Notes: generated by a model from the sequence alone, not told the origin. A stretch of DNA of 32,500 nucleotides from Zygnema cylindricum (GCA_037447655.1 JBBHKE010001307.1:1-32500), one strand, 5' to 3'; counted from the first letter of the stretch, positions 1 to 11,051 are shown. A program made the numbers and translations.

Positions 1-1919
1 AAAAAAAACACATTAAAAAACAAAAAAAAACAAAGAAAAAAAACAAAACTTTTTTAATTTTCTTGTTCCTACCTTAACTTGAGAAAAAAATAAAACCCAT
101 TTACACCTTAAACTAATAGTCATAAACCCTTTCAATCTACTCTTAACTCCTTCGAAACGGGTAATAAAAGGTTCAAAACGCGTAAAAACAGGTAAAAGCA
201 GGTTTCAAACACGTAGAAACAATTGAAAAACGGAGTAAAAACAGATAGAAACGGGTACCGGATGGGTTTCACCGGTCATACTGGACTCGTCAATGGAGAG
301 GGAGTGGGCGCTCACGATGACGCCGTCTCCGGGGACCTAAAATATATAAACAAAAATAACAATAAATAAATGAATAGATTAAATGAGAGAGAGAGAGGGA
401 GAGGAAGAGGGAGAGGAGGGAGAGAGAGAGGGAGAGGGAGAGGCAGACCCTCACCCTCTCTTCTCTCTCCTTCCCAGAAAAGGGCCAAAGTATACCTGAT
501 CTCCTATTGCCAGAGGGACGATATCTCCAACCACCAATTCATAAATTGACATCGTCAGTCTCCTTCCGTTCCGCACCACCTGTCCAACCCCATTGCACCC
601 TTTTTTTTTATGAAGATTTTTGGGATTATTCTGTATCTATTCTTTTAGGGTTTTTTTTAGGTTTTTTATCAAAAAAAGAACAAGGTGCTTTGGCTTGATC
701 CCTCCCTCCCTCCCTCCCTTTCTCCCTCCCTACCTCACTTCCTCACTCCCTCACTTCCTCTCTCCTCTCCCTCTCCTTCTCTCCCTCTCCCCGCCCTCCC
801 TCTCCCTTCCCTCCTCTCCCTTCCCTTCCTCCCTCTCTCTCCCCTTGGCTGTATTTTGCTTTTCTGGTTCAAATCACGAAATCAGGCGACTGCGATAGTC
901 ACTCTTGGGAAAAAAAAAAAAAAGAACAAACAAACATATAAACTATTTTTTTGTTGTTGTTTGATACACATACATAAATATACCCATAAATAAATGAACA
1001 TATAATTAAACAACAAAAGAAAAAATCCAGAAACTAAGGTTTACATAAATAAAGAAAGTTGTAAAAACAACAACAAATGAAAATATACATAAATAAATAA
1101 ATGAATACATAATTAAAGAAATATATACATAAATAAATGAGCATATAATTAAACAACAACAAAAAAAGGATCCAGAAACTAAAGGTTGGCATAAATAAAA
1201 AATGTTATAGAAACAAAAACCAAAAATCAAATATTACTGATATGCGTAAATTAACAAGTATATATAAAGACAATAAAAACAAAGAGAAAATCCGAAAAAT
1301 AAAAGTAATACATAAATAAATAAATAAAAAAAAACAACAATAAAAAAAAAAACAATATCCAAACCAGAAATCAGAAAAGCAAATATGATTGTCAAAACCA
1401 AATATAAAAACTGAATAAAATTTAAGTTAACAATAAGAATTGAACTAAAGCAAATCCCTAAAAACAAAACCAAAAAAAAAAGTTTTGGGATTTTTAAAGA
1501 TGTTTAACTGTTCAAAAAATCCCAAAAAAACCAAAAACGCACTAAAAAGGAACGGCTTATTTTTCCAGAACTCCAGGCTGTTATGATTTTGTTTAGATTT
1601 TTCAACATTTTTCAAGATTTTTGCAGATTTTTATGATTTCTTAAAAAAAACGTAGTGCAGTTTTGGTGCATTGTTTAGTGCGCTATTTAATGGTTTTTTA
1701 GTGCGTTATTCAGCGCGTATTTTACCTGTAACTAGAATAACTATAATAACAGCGGCTGCGATTCCCACTCCTTCGTACCACCCATCCTCCGGATGCTGAA
1801 AATTATAAAAAGAATAAATAAAATAAATAAATAAGGCAAATTATTTGCAGATACAGAAGAGCTCCCAGCTGAATCAAAATATTACATAAAAAAAAAAAGA
1901 GGAAAAAAAAAAAATAGAA

Positions 1920-1950
<31 letters not shown>

Positions 1951-4900
1951 TCATATATATATAAATAAAAAATAAAAGAAAAATGAAAAAAAAAAGTACT
2001 GAATTCCTCGATTCCCACTCTGGCAAACCATGAGGATGATGAGGGGTGTCACGAGAGCCCCCAGATAAACTCCTCGAGGAGAGATCAGGAGGAGAAAGGA
2101 AGGAGAGAAGAGTCCAGGAGGAAGATCAGGGAGAAGAAAGATACAGAAAGCCGAGTGAGGGAGAGAAGAGAGGAGAAAGAGAAAGGGAGAAGAGAGAGAG
2201 GGAGAGAGGAGAGGGAGAGAGAGAGTCATACCCAAAAAGGTTTTGGAGGTTTTTCCGGATATCGATTTTCTCCGAAAATATTTCTCCTTTGACTCAAATC
2301 CTCTTCGGTTCCCGGAAGTCCCAATTCTAAATCTGTCCTTAGCTTTTTCCCCAAACCGGGCACCTAAAAAAAAAATCCAAAACAAAACTTTAATTCACAA
2401 ATTTCTTTGAAAACTTTTATTCAAATATTTTCTTTCAAAACTTTTGTTCAAATTTTTTTTTGAAAACTTTATTCAAAAGTCTCTTTGAAAACTTATATTC
2501 GCGAATTTTTTTGAAAAATTTTATTCACACCATTTTCGTTTTTCTAGTTAAAATTAAAGCTTTTATTTACTTTTCTCTCTCACTAAACTGTTTAACCCCA
2601 CTGTTATTATTCTACTCCTATAGGTTTTTTTGTTATTTTTTTTTCTAATTCCTCTAGTTATTTCTGAAGATTTTTGGTTTCAAAAGAGAGAAAACCTTTT
2701 TTGGTAAAATTGTTTGACCCTTTTTTTTTTGTTGAAGTAAACAAAACTTTTATTGAATAAGTTTTTTTTTAATATATAAACTTTACATTTCTTTTACAAT
2801 CATCCAAAAAAAAAAAAACTAATCCCACGCTAATTTTCAAAGCGAAAAATTTAGAAAATAAATTAATAAACTAAACAAAAAATAAAAATAAAAGTAAAAA
2901 AATAAAAAAAATAAAAATAAAAAACTGGATTACAAAAAACAGAAAAACATTAGTCTTTTTTTATTTTTTTAATATTCTAACAAAAGACCATCTTTCGAGC
3001 AAAAAAAAAGGGCTTAAGAAATAAATAAAAAAAAACAAAAAATTACAGCTCAAAAGTTGTAATTTTCCACCGAAGATCTCCTCGTTTAATTCGGTGAGCT
3101 CCTCCAAACTCACTCCAAACTTCCCGGAAATCAGTTCCTCCGCTGGAAAAAAACTCTTTAGTTTATTTTACAACTTCATAAATTTTTTGGTGAGTTTTTT
3201 TCTTCTTTTTTTCCAAGTTTTCTGGGTTTTTTAACGTGAGAACAAAAAACAAAAAAAAACAAAAAAATCACCTTGCAATTTTGCTCGTAATCCCGCCTCT
3301 TTGAATCGGTTCATCGCCTAATTAAAAGAGTAATAAATAAATAAATATAAACAAGAAACAAATAAACAAAACGAAAGGTATAAAATATAACAAAATATCT
3401 ATAAAGTTCCAAAATGACAACATTTGCTCCATCAAATTTTTCAAAAAAAAAGAAAAAACAGTTTTCAGTTTCAGTTTTTGAAGTAAATTGATCAAATTTT
3501 TTTGAAAGTGAAATAAAGAAAAAAGACCAGAAAAATATTTGCTCTAAATTTCATGAAAATAACGACTAGAAACAAAATTTACACATAAGAGACACTTTTC
3601 CAAACAAAAGTTGCCAAAATTTCTGTGTGCCTGAAAGTGACCAGAAAAGGTGACCAGTTTGTAAAAGGATTTTTTTTAAAAGGAAGTTTCTTCAATAAAA
3701 TTAACCATAAACCACAAGAGCATATCCTTTTTTTCTGTACATTTTTTCGTCGAATCGCTCATAACCACTTTCGGTCTTCCTCAAAAAAAACTGACCGGAA
3801 AATCTGACCACATTCTAAAAAGAAATTTCTAAAACAAATTTAACCATTTTTACCATGAGAGCCTGTCCTTTTTTCCAAAAAACGCTCATTATCACTCTCA
3901 AGAATCCCTCCCCAAAAAGATGACCAAAAAAGTGACCAGTTTCTAATTAGAAGTTTTCCAAATAAAAGTTTTCCAAATAAAAGTTTTCCAAATAAAAGTT
4001 TTCCAAATAAAAGTTTTCCAAATAAAAGTTTTCCAAAAAAAAGTTTTCCAAATAAAAGTTTTCCAAATGAAAGTTTTTCAAATATGAGATTTTTCTACAT
4101 GGAATTAAGAATTTTACCATGAGGGCATGTCCTGTTTTTCGGAATTTTCTCGTCGAATCGCTCATAACTACTTTTGAGTTCTCCTCTCTCAATTTTGCCG
4201 TGTACCGAAATCTCCGGGCAGCATTTAAAACTAATGTGGCTTGCTGGAAAAACCCAAAAAAAAATATGAATATATACATTTATCCATTATATATTTACAT
4301 ATCGTTTAGTTCTATTTATTAAACCGTGTTTATGCAGCGTTTAAAACCAGCGTGGCTTGCTGGAAAAACTGAAAAATATGTATATTTATTTGCTTATTTT
4401 TCTATTTACTCATTTGTTTATACATTTGTTAATGTATTTGTTTACTTATTTGATTAATCAATTGAAATTGTTAACGTTAATTATTCATTTGAGCAAACGA
4501 GACGTGTCGGTTAAACTGTTTTTAAACAGACAAAAATAGTATGGTTTAAATTCATATGGCAATAAAATTGTTTCTTTTTTTTTTCTTTTCTTTTTTTGGT
4601 TTTAACGGACAGTTTGTAGAATCCAAACTGGAATGAGAAAATTGAATACGGAATTAGAAAGGAAAAAAAAACAAAATTTGAAGAAGAGATTGAAAGAAAA
4701 CCAATATGTGTGTGTGATTGTTTAGTTTGTTTTTAATTTTTTATGAATTTCAAAGAATTAAAAAATATATTTTAAGAATCACCTTTAACAGCAATTTACT
4801 AATTTTAGACATCAAATTTTTAACAATTTCTACCAAGATGCCACTATCAATTTATATTAAAAAGGTAAAAAATAAGAGATAAAAAAACCAAATTAAAAAC

Positions 4901-5572
4901 TAAATTAGACATCCAAATGAAAAAAACCTAAAGAACATTTAATTTAATTATACACTTGAAAAACAACCATATTTAAGTTAATTTTTTACAAAAATTAATC
5001 TACAAATGGTTAAAAAATAGGTTAAAAACACCCACATTTATCTGTTTACACTATATTCCACCAACATTATGATAATTATTAATTACTATTATATTATTAT
5101 TATATTATACAGACTCGTTTTTCTTCTTTATTTCTTAACAAATTGGATACAAACCGGTCAGCTTTAAATCAACTCTGTAGGCATAAAAAATTAAATATTA
5201 TTTTAATTAATTATTGTTTAAGTTACAAACACGACAAAGGCGGTCCGCCTTCGCCATTGCCACCCATTTGTGTGTGTGTGTGTGTTTTTTTTTTTTTGTC
5301 TTTTTTTTTGTTTATTTTCTTGGTTCGTTTTTTCTGTTTTTGGGTTTTTGGGTTTTTGGGTTTTTGGGTTTTTTTGTACTTTTGGGTTTTTTTGTTTTTC
5401 TATCTTTCTGTTTTTTGTTATTAAGTTTTTTCTCTCTTTTTTTGGTCTTATAATGGTAATAATAATAATGGTAATTAAGGGATATCCGTACCCTCCTCCA
5501 TCGTCTGAGAGCCTCCGGATTGGCCTTTTTCGCCGGAATGTCGAACACGTCATCACTCTCCTCGGCCCCCAT
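1..5572 (-). CDS. P2B-type Ca2+-ATPase (plant ACA8/10-like), 5' part, truncated by window edge; frame problems
   Basis: Calmodulin-regulated Ca2+ efflux pump, inferred from homology. Exons in coding order: 5492-5572 (FDIPAKKANPEALRRW), 4172-4243 (QATLVLNAARRFRYT), 3272-3317 (RFKEAGLRAKLQ), 3071-3142 (FGVSLEELTELN), 2232-2363 (LGLPGTEEDLSQRRNIFG), about 2000-2072 (membrane helix 1, LIILMVC), 1726-1795 (EDGWYEG plus helix 2), about 878-903 (SDYRSRL), 496 to about 579 or 630 (SIYELVVGDIVPLAIGDQ) and 259-336 (SLSIDESSMTGE). The first two exons form the arginine/tryptophan-rich N-terminal autoinhibitory, calmodulin-binding block of plant ACAs; the last two are the actuator domain with the TGE loop. 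The ATG at 5572 is chosen because homology starts just after it; an in-frame ATG at 5710 would add only low-complexity residues. The first four exons join cleanly, as do the last two. The joins 3071/2363, around helix 1 and 1726/903 are out of phase by 1-2 nt, and helix 1 lies in a shifted frame after a G5 run. This could mean decay, homopolymer sequence errors or missed microexons. The catalytic half lies outside the window; 1-258 is intron. Confidence 0.88.
384..450. repeat. GA-rich purine tract in Ca2+-ATPase intron
   Basis: Almost pure GAGAGG purines on the plus strand, i.e. pyrimidines on the transcribed strand, inside the 337-495 intron just after the exon ending at 496. Confidence 0.85.
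695..850. repeat. CT-rich pyrimidine tract in Ca2+-ATPase intron
   Basis: About 150 bases of CCCT/CTTC/CTCT on the plus strand between the SDYR exon and the actuator exon. Long leucine/serine/proline reading frames through it are low-complexity artefacts. Confidence 0.85.
904..1725. other. AT-rich intron sequence of the Ca2+-ATPase gene
   Basis: Between the exon at 1726-1795 and the putative exon at 878-903. It holds repeated cataaataaatgaa-like words around 970-1140 and runs of A; no coding signal seen on either strand. Confidence 0.6.
1921..1970. repeat. (AT)n microsatellite with flanking poly-A
   Basis: A run of alternating TA from about 1928 to 1951, then a second shorter run, bounded by poly-A. 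It lies in the intron between the two membrane-helix exons of the ATPase gene. Confidence 0.9.
2085..2228. repeat. GA-rich purine tract in Ca2+-ATPase intron
   Basis: About 140 bases of AGGAGA/GAGAGG purines on the plus strand, between the exon ending at 2232 and the helix-1 exon starting at 2072. It would serve as a pyrimidine tract for the minus-strand acceptor next to 2072. Confidence 0.85.
2364..3070. other. AT-rich intron of the Ca2+-ATPase gene
   Basis: Over 80 percent A+T by eye, with short tandem echoes such as the ttgaaaactttattcaaa repeats at 2400-2530. An exon of length 3n+2 should lie here if the gene is intact, because the flanking exons differ in phase, but I could not identify one. 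Confidence 0.5.
3318..3946. other. Intron sequence of the Ca2+-ATPase gene with dispersed echoes
   Basis: No coding signal seen. The words gtgaccag, ttttcgtcgaatcgctcataac and gagcatgtcc-like strings recur loosely around 3640-3780, 3850-3930 and 4115-4170, suggesting an old roughly 250-base duplication inside this intron. Confidence 0.45.
3951..4086. repeat. 15-bp minisatellite, about nine units
   Basis: Tandem ttttccaaataaaag units with a few variants (aaaaaa or atgaaa in place of ataaaa). It lies in the intron between ATPase exons 2 and 3. Because 15 is a multiple of three it gives an open antisense LENFY repeat that should not be taken as protein. Confidence 0.9.
4244..5267. other. Long AT-rich intron of the Ca2+-ATPase gene
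   Basis: Lies between coding exons 1 and 2. Very A+T-rich; contains a partial copy of the exon-2 acceptor neighbourhood (gcagcgtttaaaaccagcgtggcttgctgg at 4334-4363, split here only as a description of position). No other gene seen. Confidence 0.5.
5268..5300. repeat. (GT)n followed by poly-T
   Basis: About eight GT units and then a T run, in the first ATPase intron. Confidence 0.8.
5330..5392. repeat. TTTTTGGG tandem repeat
   Basis: Four or more consecutive TTTTTGGG octamers and diverged copies in the first coding intron of the ATPase gene. It is G-run rich on the plus strand, but the unit is not the plant telomere heptamer. Confidence 0.8.
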
Positions 5573-5574
5573 GG

Positions 5575-5752
5575 CCTCCCTTCTCTCTTCCCTCCTCGAC
5601 CTTCCCCCTTCCCTCCCTCCTCTCTCTATCTCTCTCTCTCTTTTTTCTACTCTCTCTTCTCTCTCTATTCCCTCTCTCTCACACACTATTTTCCTTTTAA
5701 ATCCCTTCAACTTTCTTTCTTTCTTTCTTTCTGTCTCACTTTCTCTCTCTCA

Positions 5753-5804
<52 letters not shown>

Positions 5805-5832
5805 TTCTCTATCTGTCTCCCTCTCAGTCTTA
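5575..5832. repeat. CT-rich tract upstream of the Ca2+-ATPase start
   Basis: Pyrimidine-rich, including a (CT)n core at about 5745-5815. On the minus strand it is a GA-rich leader or proximal promoter just upstream of the chosen ATG at 5572. It keeps an antisense frame open from 5710, so the true start could lie there. Confidence 0.85.
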
Positions 5833-7617
5833 ACATGTCTCCGCCAATGTCAATCCACTCTAGTGACTAACCGTTTATCCGTTCAGATTTTTCTGCAAGT
5901 TAATTTTTTATGAAAAACTCCCTCTTTCGTATCTCTCAGACAAGTCCTTCTCCCAATATGTTTCTAATTCTCTCTCTCTCTCTATCCCTCTACTCCCTCT
6001 GAAACCCTAACAGCTCCTGTCAACGTCCTTTTAACAATTCTCGCGCTCTCCGCGTAGAGCACAAAACGCCAAAACTGTGCTTTCGAAGTACAAATACACC
6101 TGGAAACGACGCATCTAATCACGCCCTATTGTACGCGTATTATACAATTTTCAGTGCGTTTTTACGTAAAGGACATAAAAACCTTGACACTTTTTCCGTT
6201 CCATTTCGCACGTTAACGATTGCCGAACCTATAAGTTCGAAAAGTGCGGAGCCGTGAGGAAATTCTATATCTAGTTTACAAGTATGATACGTACGTTATA
6301 CGGTATTCTTATGTTAATGGCGCATATAGTATACAGAAACAGAAAATAGCGTTTTTACATATTTGCGCACGAAAAAATGTAAAAATATTGTATGCAAAAA
6401 CGGTATGATGTCGCGTGCAGGATACTTTCCGTGTAAAATTAAACCGCGTCCGCCACGTACGGGCCACGTATTTACCACGTGGCAGGTGTACAGGACTTAA
6501 GAAATTCTATTTTGAGTGGACGTTTAGTTCCAAGTGGCGGAAGCGTGGGAGCGAACGTGATTCATTGCAGGACCTGTACGGATGGCCACATTGTAGAAAC
6601 GTCTGGGGAAGGTGATGATGACGAGGCGTGAATATGTTCCTAAGGAGATTGACTTCGAGGTAGGATCCGGAAGGCAGTACGGAGATATCATCGTACTATT
6701 CTAGTACTTTCCGCTTTTGACGGCTAAAGAAAAAACGACAAACAGCAATTTTGCGCAAATTCCATGTACAAAAAAAGGTTAATTATCTGGAGAGAAAAAC
6801 AACCTTTCCTAAAAATATACTGTGTATCGTAATTACAGTAGCGTCAAGGAATTATTACCGTGCGGTTTATAATACTTTTGTAAATTCTATTTCTGTTAAA
6901 GGTGACGTGGCATTTTTTAAACCGTTCAGAAGTATGTGTCAGGACACACATACTTAGTGCTGTATAGTGTATACATTATAAGTTCGAGGGGTAAAATTAG
7001 GGGCACCCGACAGTGTGTCATTGACGCTAATTCCAATACACTGTACTTTTGTCCTTTTTTTTTCTAACGACAAATCTGTGCAGACAGCCATGTTTGGCAC
7101 CAAGGAAAACACCAAAACATGCAAAGTAGCCGTACTTTCAAAAGACAAAATCCCGCACTATCTGCCTCAAATATTATTCTGTCGCCCGAAAAAGATTCAG
7201 GGTGATATCATGCCAAAACGCCCGGGCGGCAGGCGGTCGGCTGAAATTATGTACGGACAGGCACTTCGAAAATTTACATGACCCGTAATTCTATCTGTCC
7301 TTTGTGTACGTTCGGGAAAAAGATGAAGATCCGAGAAAACAAAATCTTCTCATCGTAAAAGTCAGGATTACCAGTCTGTCACAAAACGCTACAGTACATA
7401 TCAAGGAACTGTTTCCGTGAAAGTTAACCGAAACATAGGACAATCGTACAAATCGTACATTTGAACGCCCACTTCATGTTTACGCTATAATTTTACATCG
7501 AAAATGTTAACGGTAATTATCATATTCCAATTTCAGTGCCACGCGGTTTTTTTTCTAGTGCTAAATATGTTGACATGTGATATGTCATGTTTGTACCTTA
7601 ATATCTCATGTTGGTAA
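5833..7617. other. Upstream and unassigned sequence
   Basis: 5833-6060 probably holds the 5' leader and promoter side of the minus-strand ATPase gene, with more CT runs near 5970. From about 6060 composition changes to CG-containing words (tacg, cgta, acgt), like the repeat array that follows. Reading frames here are at most about 90 codons and none resembles a known family. The stretch at 6978-7012, read on the minus strand, resembles 18893-18927 in the TA element at 18859-19057, so some of it is probably transposon debris. Confidence 0.45.
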
Positions 7618-8455
7618 CTAAGGGTGACGTTCCATCATACGTTTCTATAATTGTACGGCAAGCTCTACAGACCGGGTCGATTGAGGCCACTTCTCAGGCG
7701 CCGACAGTAATGTTACGGATAGATTTACTGGCACTAATATTTCGTTCACTTCTCCATCAGGTCGTGTCAGAAATGGAATCTATCGCGTACGTGCTTTCTT
7801 TCGATTGGATGCACGTAGATTCCTATTCTGACGGCGAGCGTCGTCAAAGATTCCAAAAGCAAAATGTCTAAAGTCGTATTCGTACAACCAGCCGCAAAAT
7901 AAAATACGCGAATGTATATTTTGTACGTTCGTGTTTTGTCGTTGTACCAGCGGTGTACAATTTCTACGTTCCTGTTTTGTCGTAACCAAATCGGAAATTT
8001 GAAGAAAGCAGGCGCAGCAAATTCCGGTTGACGATCGATGGTGGTGGAGGCGTCACGACACATTCTTCAACAAACTTTTTGCGGTGGTTATCGTCGTATC
8101 TGATTCCCGCCTGTCTGAAGGCGCGTGGCATATGTCCGAAGGCGCGCGGCTCGTACGTGACCTTTCCACGCGTAAACGTTTTACACGTCCGGTAAATGGC
8201 TAGTGTCCTCAATGGCCCCTGAGGACACTAGCCATTTACCGGACGACGTGACCTTTTGCTTCGAAAACTCATAATCGGACGGTCGATGTTATCGCCCAAA
8301 AGTTTGGAGAATCTTGACGAATCTCCAGTAATCATGTTTTGAAAAAAAAAAAAAAAAACAGTACGACCTTGTAAGGCAATGAGCTGGATTTGTACGAAAA
8401 TGCACTTTTTCCGGTAAACAACCCCACTTTTCGCCTGATGGAGGTTCACCCTGAG
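7618..8455. mobile_element. Inverted-terminal-repeat unit 1 of a three-unit array
   Basis: Begins AGGGTGACGTTCCATCA (from 7621) and ends with the diverged complement GATGGAGGTTCACCCTGAG (ending 8455). The ends resemble hAT-type termini, which often start CAGGG, but no 8-bp target duplication or transposase is visible. It contains the perfect palindrome at 8186-8245. Likely a non-autonomous element or a satellite-like unit derived from one. Confidence 0.45.
8186..8245. repeat. Perfect inverted repeat, 26-bp arms, 8-nt loop
   Basis: Left arm 8186-8211 and right arm 8220-8245 are exact reverse complements (inner half TAGTGTCCTCA / TGAGGACACTA); the loop 8212-8219 is atggcccc. Symmetry stops abruptly at both outer ends. 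Confidence 0.97.
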
Positions 8456-9153
8456 AGCGTTGTTCCATTAGGCGGTCTCTGTAAACATCAAAAATTCGTT
8501 TACAGAAGCGACCGTTCCATTGTGTCGGGTCAGTAACCGACATTTGTTTTTGAGTGGACACTTTGATTTGGCCACGTAATAAATGAATAGGATTCTGGTA
8601 ATCTTCAGAGAATCTCTGGCAGCAAATTGTGACCACGTATTCATACCACCGAAGGTAAAAAGTGACTCGTACGACTTATTGAATAAAATCTGTACGACTG
8701 GACGAAACTTAAGATTTGTAAAAGCGTACGAAAATGTCAAGATGGTTAGTGGTTCGCGTGAAACAATATCCTCCGTCAAAGATTTTTTTGCGTCTTCCGG
8801 TGGCCTCGCATCCTCCCTGGCGGAAGGCACATGTCATATGCGACGTGTACCCACCTGGTCGCGCGGTCGTCGTGGATATTTGTTCACTTTCCCACGAGGC
8901 ACGATGCTATTCGTTCAGGCGCTAAAATTGACCTACTCCGGGTCACTTGTTGGGAACTGGAAGTGTCAGACGACGGCGTATCCGATTATGCATCCGACGG
9001 TCCACGTTTACGCCCATAAACGTGGAGAATCAAATTCCTCATTCAATAGGCTTGTTTTTCTAACATTTTATTTTTTTTGGTACGGTACAGTACGAAAGAG
9101 TACAGCTTTCAGTAGACAACGGCATTTTTCCCCTAATGGAACCTTACCCTGAG
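8456..9153. mobile_element. Inverted-terminal-repeat unit 2 of the array
   Basis: Starts after the mirrored boundary around 8432-8474 (CGCCTGATGGA facing TTCCATTAGGCG) and ends at CTAATGGAACCTTACCCTGAG (ending 9153). The final ~80 bases, with a tacg-rich stretch, then gta(g/a)acaac, then the boundary, resemble those of units 1 and 3. A 189-codon plus-strand reading frame (8583-9152) runs into the boundary repeat and is not recognisable. Confidence 0.4.
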
Positions 9154-9830
9154 TCGAAGTTCCATCACGTAGAGTTTATAAGCCACGTGTTCTAAATTGA
9201 CTAGCGCCACGCAAGCTACGATTCGATATTGAATATCTTTCAGATTTTAGCACCGACAAACTTAACTTCAAATCTTGACTTACGTACCATGTACCTGCGT
9301 ACGAAGTAATCATACGACAAAACTTTTATAAATTTTGCAGACACCAGTCTGTACCTCAGCTCATTTTTTAGGGTTTCAGTTTTCGAACATAACTAAAATC
9401 CTTTGAGAGAAATAGTGTGACAAACAAAAGTTACCTAAAATAGCGTGACGAGGGAATGTTACGAAATTTCGTTTTTATTTTCGGTTGTATTTTGGAAACC
9501 GCGTGACATGTGCAAATCTTAAGATTTTTCGTTGGTTTTCCATCATGACACGTAGCTTAATCGTCCACCGTGTCACAATTTTTTTTTTCTGTATATGCCA
9601 ACCCACCTCCTCGGGGTGCGTTGAGTGTAACAGATAAAATTGAAGTGAACTCCTCGCAGATGAACATCCGACGACCAGTATTACCTCCAAGACCTTTAGA
9701 GAGTATCGGCAAGATTCTCTGTAATGTTGTTTTTCGTATAAAAACAAAATAGGCGGTACAATTTGGTACGCAGAGTCGCGGATTTCTGTAAAAAAACGTC
9801 ACTTTTCGCTTGATGGAACTTCACCCTAAG
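9154..9830. mobile_element. Inverted-terminal-repeat unit 3 of the array
   Basis: Starts with TCGAAGTTCCATCACG next to the unit-2 end and finishes with CGCTTGATGGAACTTCACC, ending near 9830. No coding capacity recognised. The array stops here: the mirrored second arm is missing after 9830. Confidence 0.4.
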
Positions 9831-10385
9831 GGTGCACATAGGAACATAGGAACGTGCGGTTCCTTACCCAATTGTTATTAGAGGCTTCGAGAGTGGGCGT
9901 ACCACATTATACCCCATATTCAAACGGCACCACGTGCCAATCCGGGGGGGAGGGAGGGAGGGTCATTATTGATCATATCCAGATCAAGCCGATTGATAGA
10001 GGAAAGAGACAAAGTTACTAATAAGCTTGTTTTGGATCTTTTGACAACATAGTTGTGCGATTTTGAACAAAAAAAGCAATTTTGAGATGGAGATCTAAGT
10101 TAATTGTTAATACATTTGAAGAGTTTGCCAAGATCATTTTCTTTGAAGAGAATCAAACGGCACAACTTCGGTCTAATCATTTTCCTTTAGAAGCCAATCC
10201 TGAGAATGATAGATGTTGTGTTTTTATCTTCTGCAACAATATTTTTTACCAAAATTTATCTTAGACGAGAATCACAAATTCCCTAAACCAAATTTGCATA
10301 ATTATTCCCAGGCTTTTGTGCTCCAATTGAGAATAAAATATTTGATCAAATAATAATGTCGGATGTTGATCTAATTTTTTGGAGA
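9831..10385. other. Unassigned sequence left of the retrotransposon
   Basis: Holds a short G-run/(GGGA)n stretch at about 9945-9961 and ordinary AT-rich sequence. The 60-codon plus-strand frame at 10082-10264 has no recognisable similarity. It ends with the left target duplication at 10386-10390. Confidence 0.4.
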
Positions 10386-10390
10386 GTTGT
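10386..10390. repeat. Target site duplication, left copy (gttgt)
   Basis: Five bases directly before the 5' LTR, repeated exactly at 16471-16475 after the 3' LTR. Confidence 0.9.
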
Positions 10391-11049
10391 TGTTGGGATA
10401 TTGTCGTTTTCGCAACATTTCGCGAAGCGTCATTTCAACTTGAATTTGTTTGACGCGAACTGTCGCGTCATCATACAAAAAGTACGATGTCGTTTCGCGA
10501 CAGTACTTTTGTTGTCCGCAAACGAAACATACTATTTCGTTTCGCGTCACTTGTTTGTTTCGTGCGCAGGTGTTTCAATTTGCGTGCAGGTGTGTTCGTG
10601 AAGCGACACGTGTTTAAGTCAACGTTTGGAGTTTGTTGTTTCAAAGGAACAAGCGTGTGCGCCTTCCTTCGTGGAACTTTCATTGAAGAGTGCACAGTCA
10701 GCTAGGGACAAACTTCGTCGCTACGCTAAGTTTTGTTTGTCTTATCTTGCTGTCTCTTAGTGCAGAGTAGCGAGTATATATAGGCAGCAGTGTACATGTG
10801 TAGAGTATTCGATTATTGAATCTCATATGATTGAATCATAGAGGATTAATCTTGGAGTAAGAGATTATTTAAAGAGAAGAGAGAAGAGATAGAAGAGAGA
10901 AGAGAGATGTTGTAAAGAGGCTTTGGCCAAGAACACTTATAAATCTTTTTGGCTGAATATTCCTCTTGTCTTTTATGAGCTTCCGCTGTGTAAATGATTT
11001 ATGTTTTGTGAATTATTTTGAGTGAATGTCTTTTGCTCAAGATCCTACA
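10391..11049 (+). repeat. 5' LTR of the copia element
   Basis: 659 bp, TGTTGGGATA...GATCCTACA, with TG/CA ends. A TATATATA box lies at 10775-10782, consistent with the U3/R boundary just downstream. The U3 is rich in tcgcg/cgcga palindromic words (around 10410-10560). Confidence 0.97.
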
Positions 11050-11051
11050 AT

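Noticed and set aside
3951-4086. CRISPR-like array
   Set aside because: Units are directly contiguous with no spacers, in a nuclear intron.
3947-4279. Minus-strand protein with LENFY repeats
   Set aside because: The repeat part is a 15-bp intronic minisatellite read in frame; only 4172-4243 is real coding sequence (ATPase exon 2).
5330-5392. Telomeric tract
   Set aside because: The unit is TTTTTGGG rather than TTTAGGG, and it is a short intronic repeat.
5270-5870. Plus-strand serine/leucine-rich proteins across the CT tract
   Set aside because: Low-complexity reading of a CT microsatellite lying opposite the ATPase first exon and leader.
8583-9152. 189-codon plus-strand frame as a gene
   Set aside because: No family resemblance, and its end runs through the repeated boundary motif of the array, so it is probably chance in repeat DNA.
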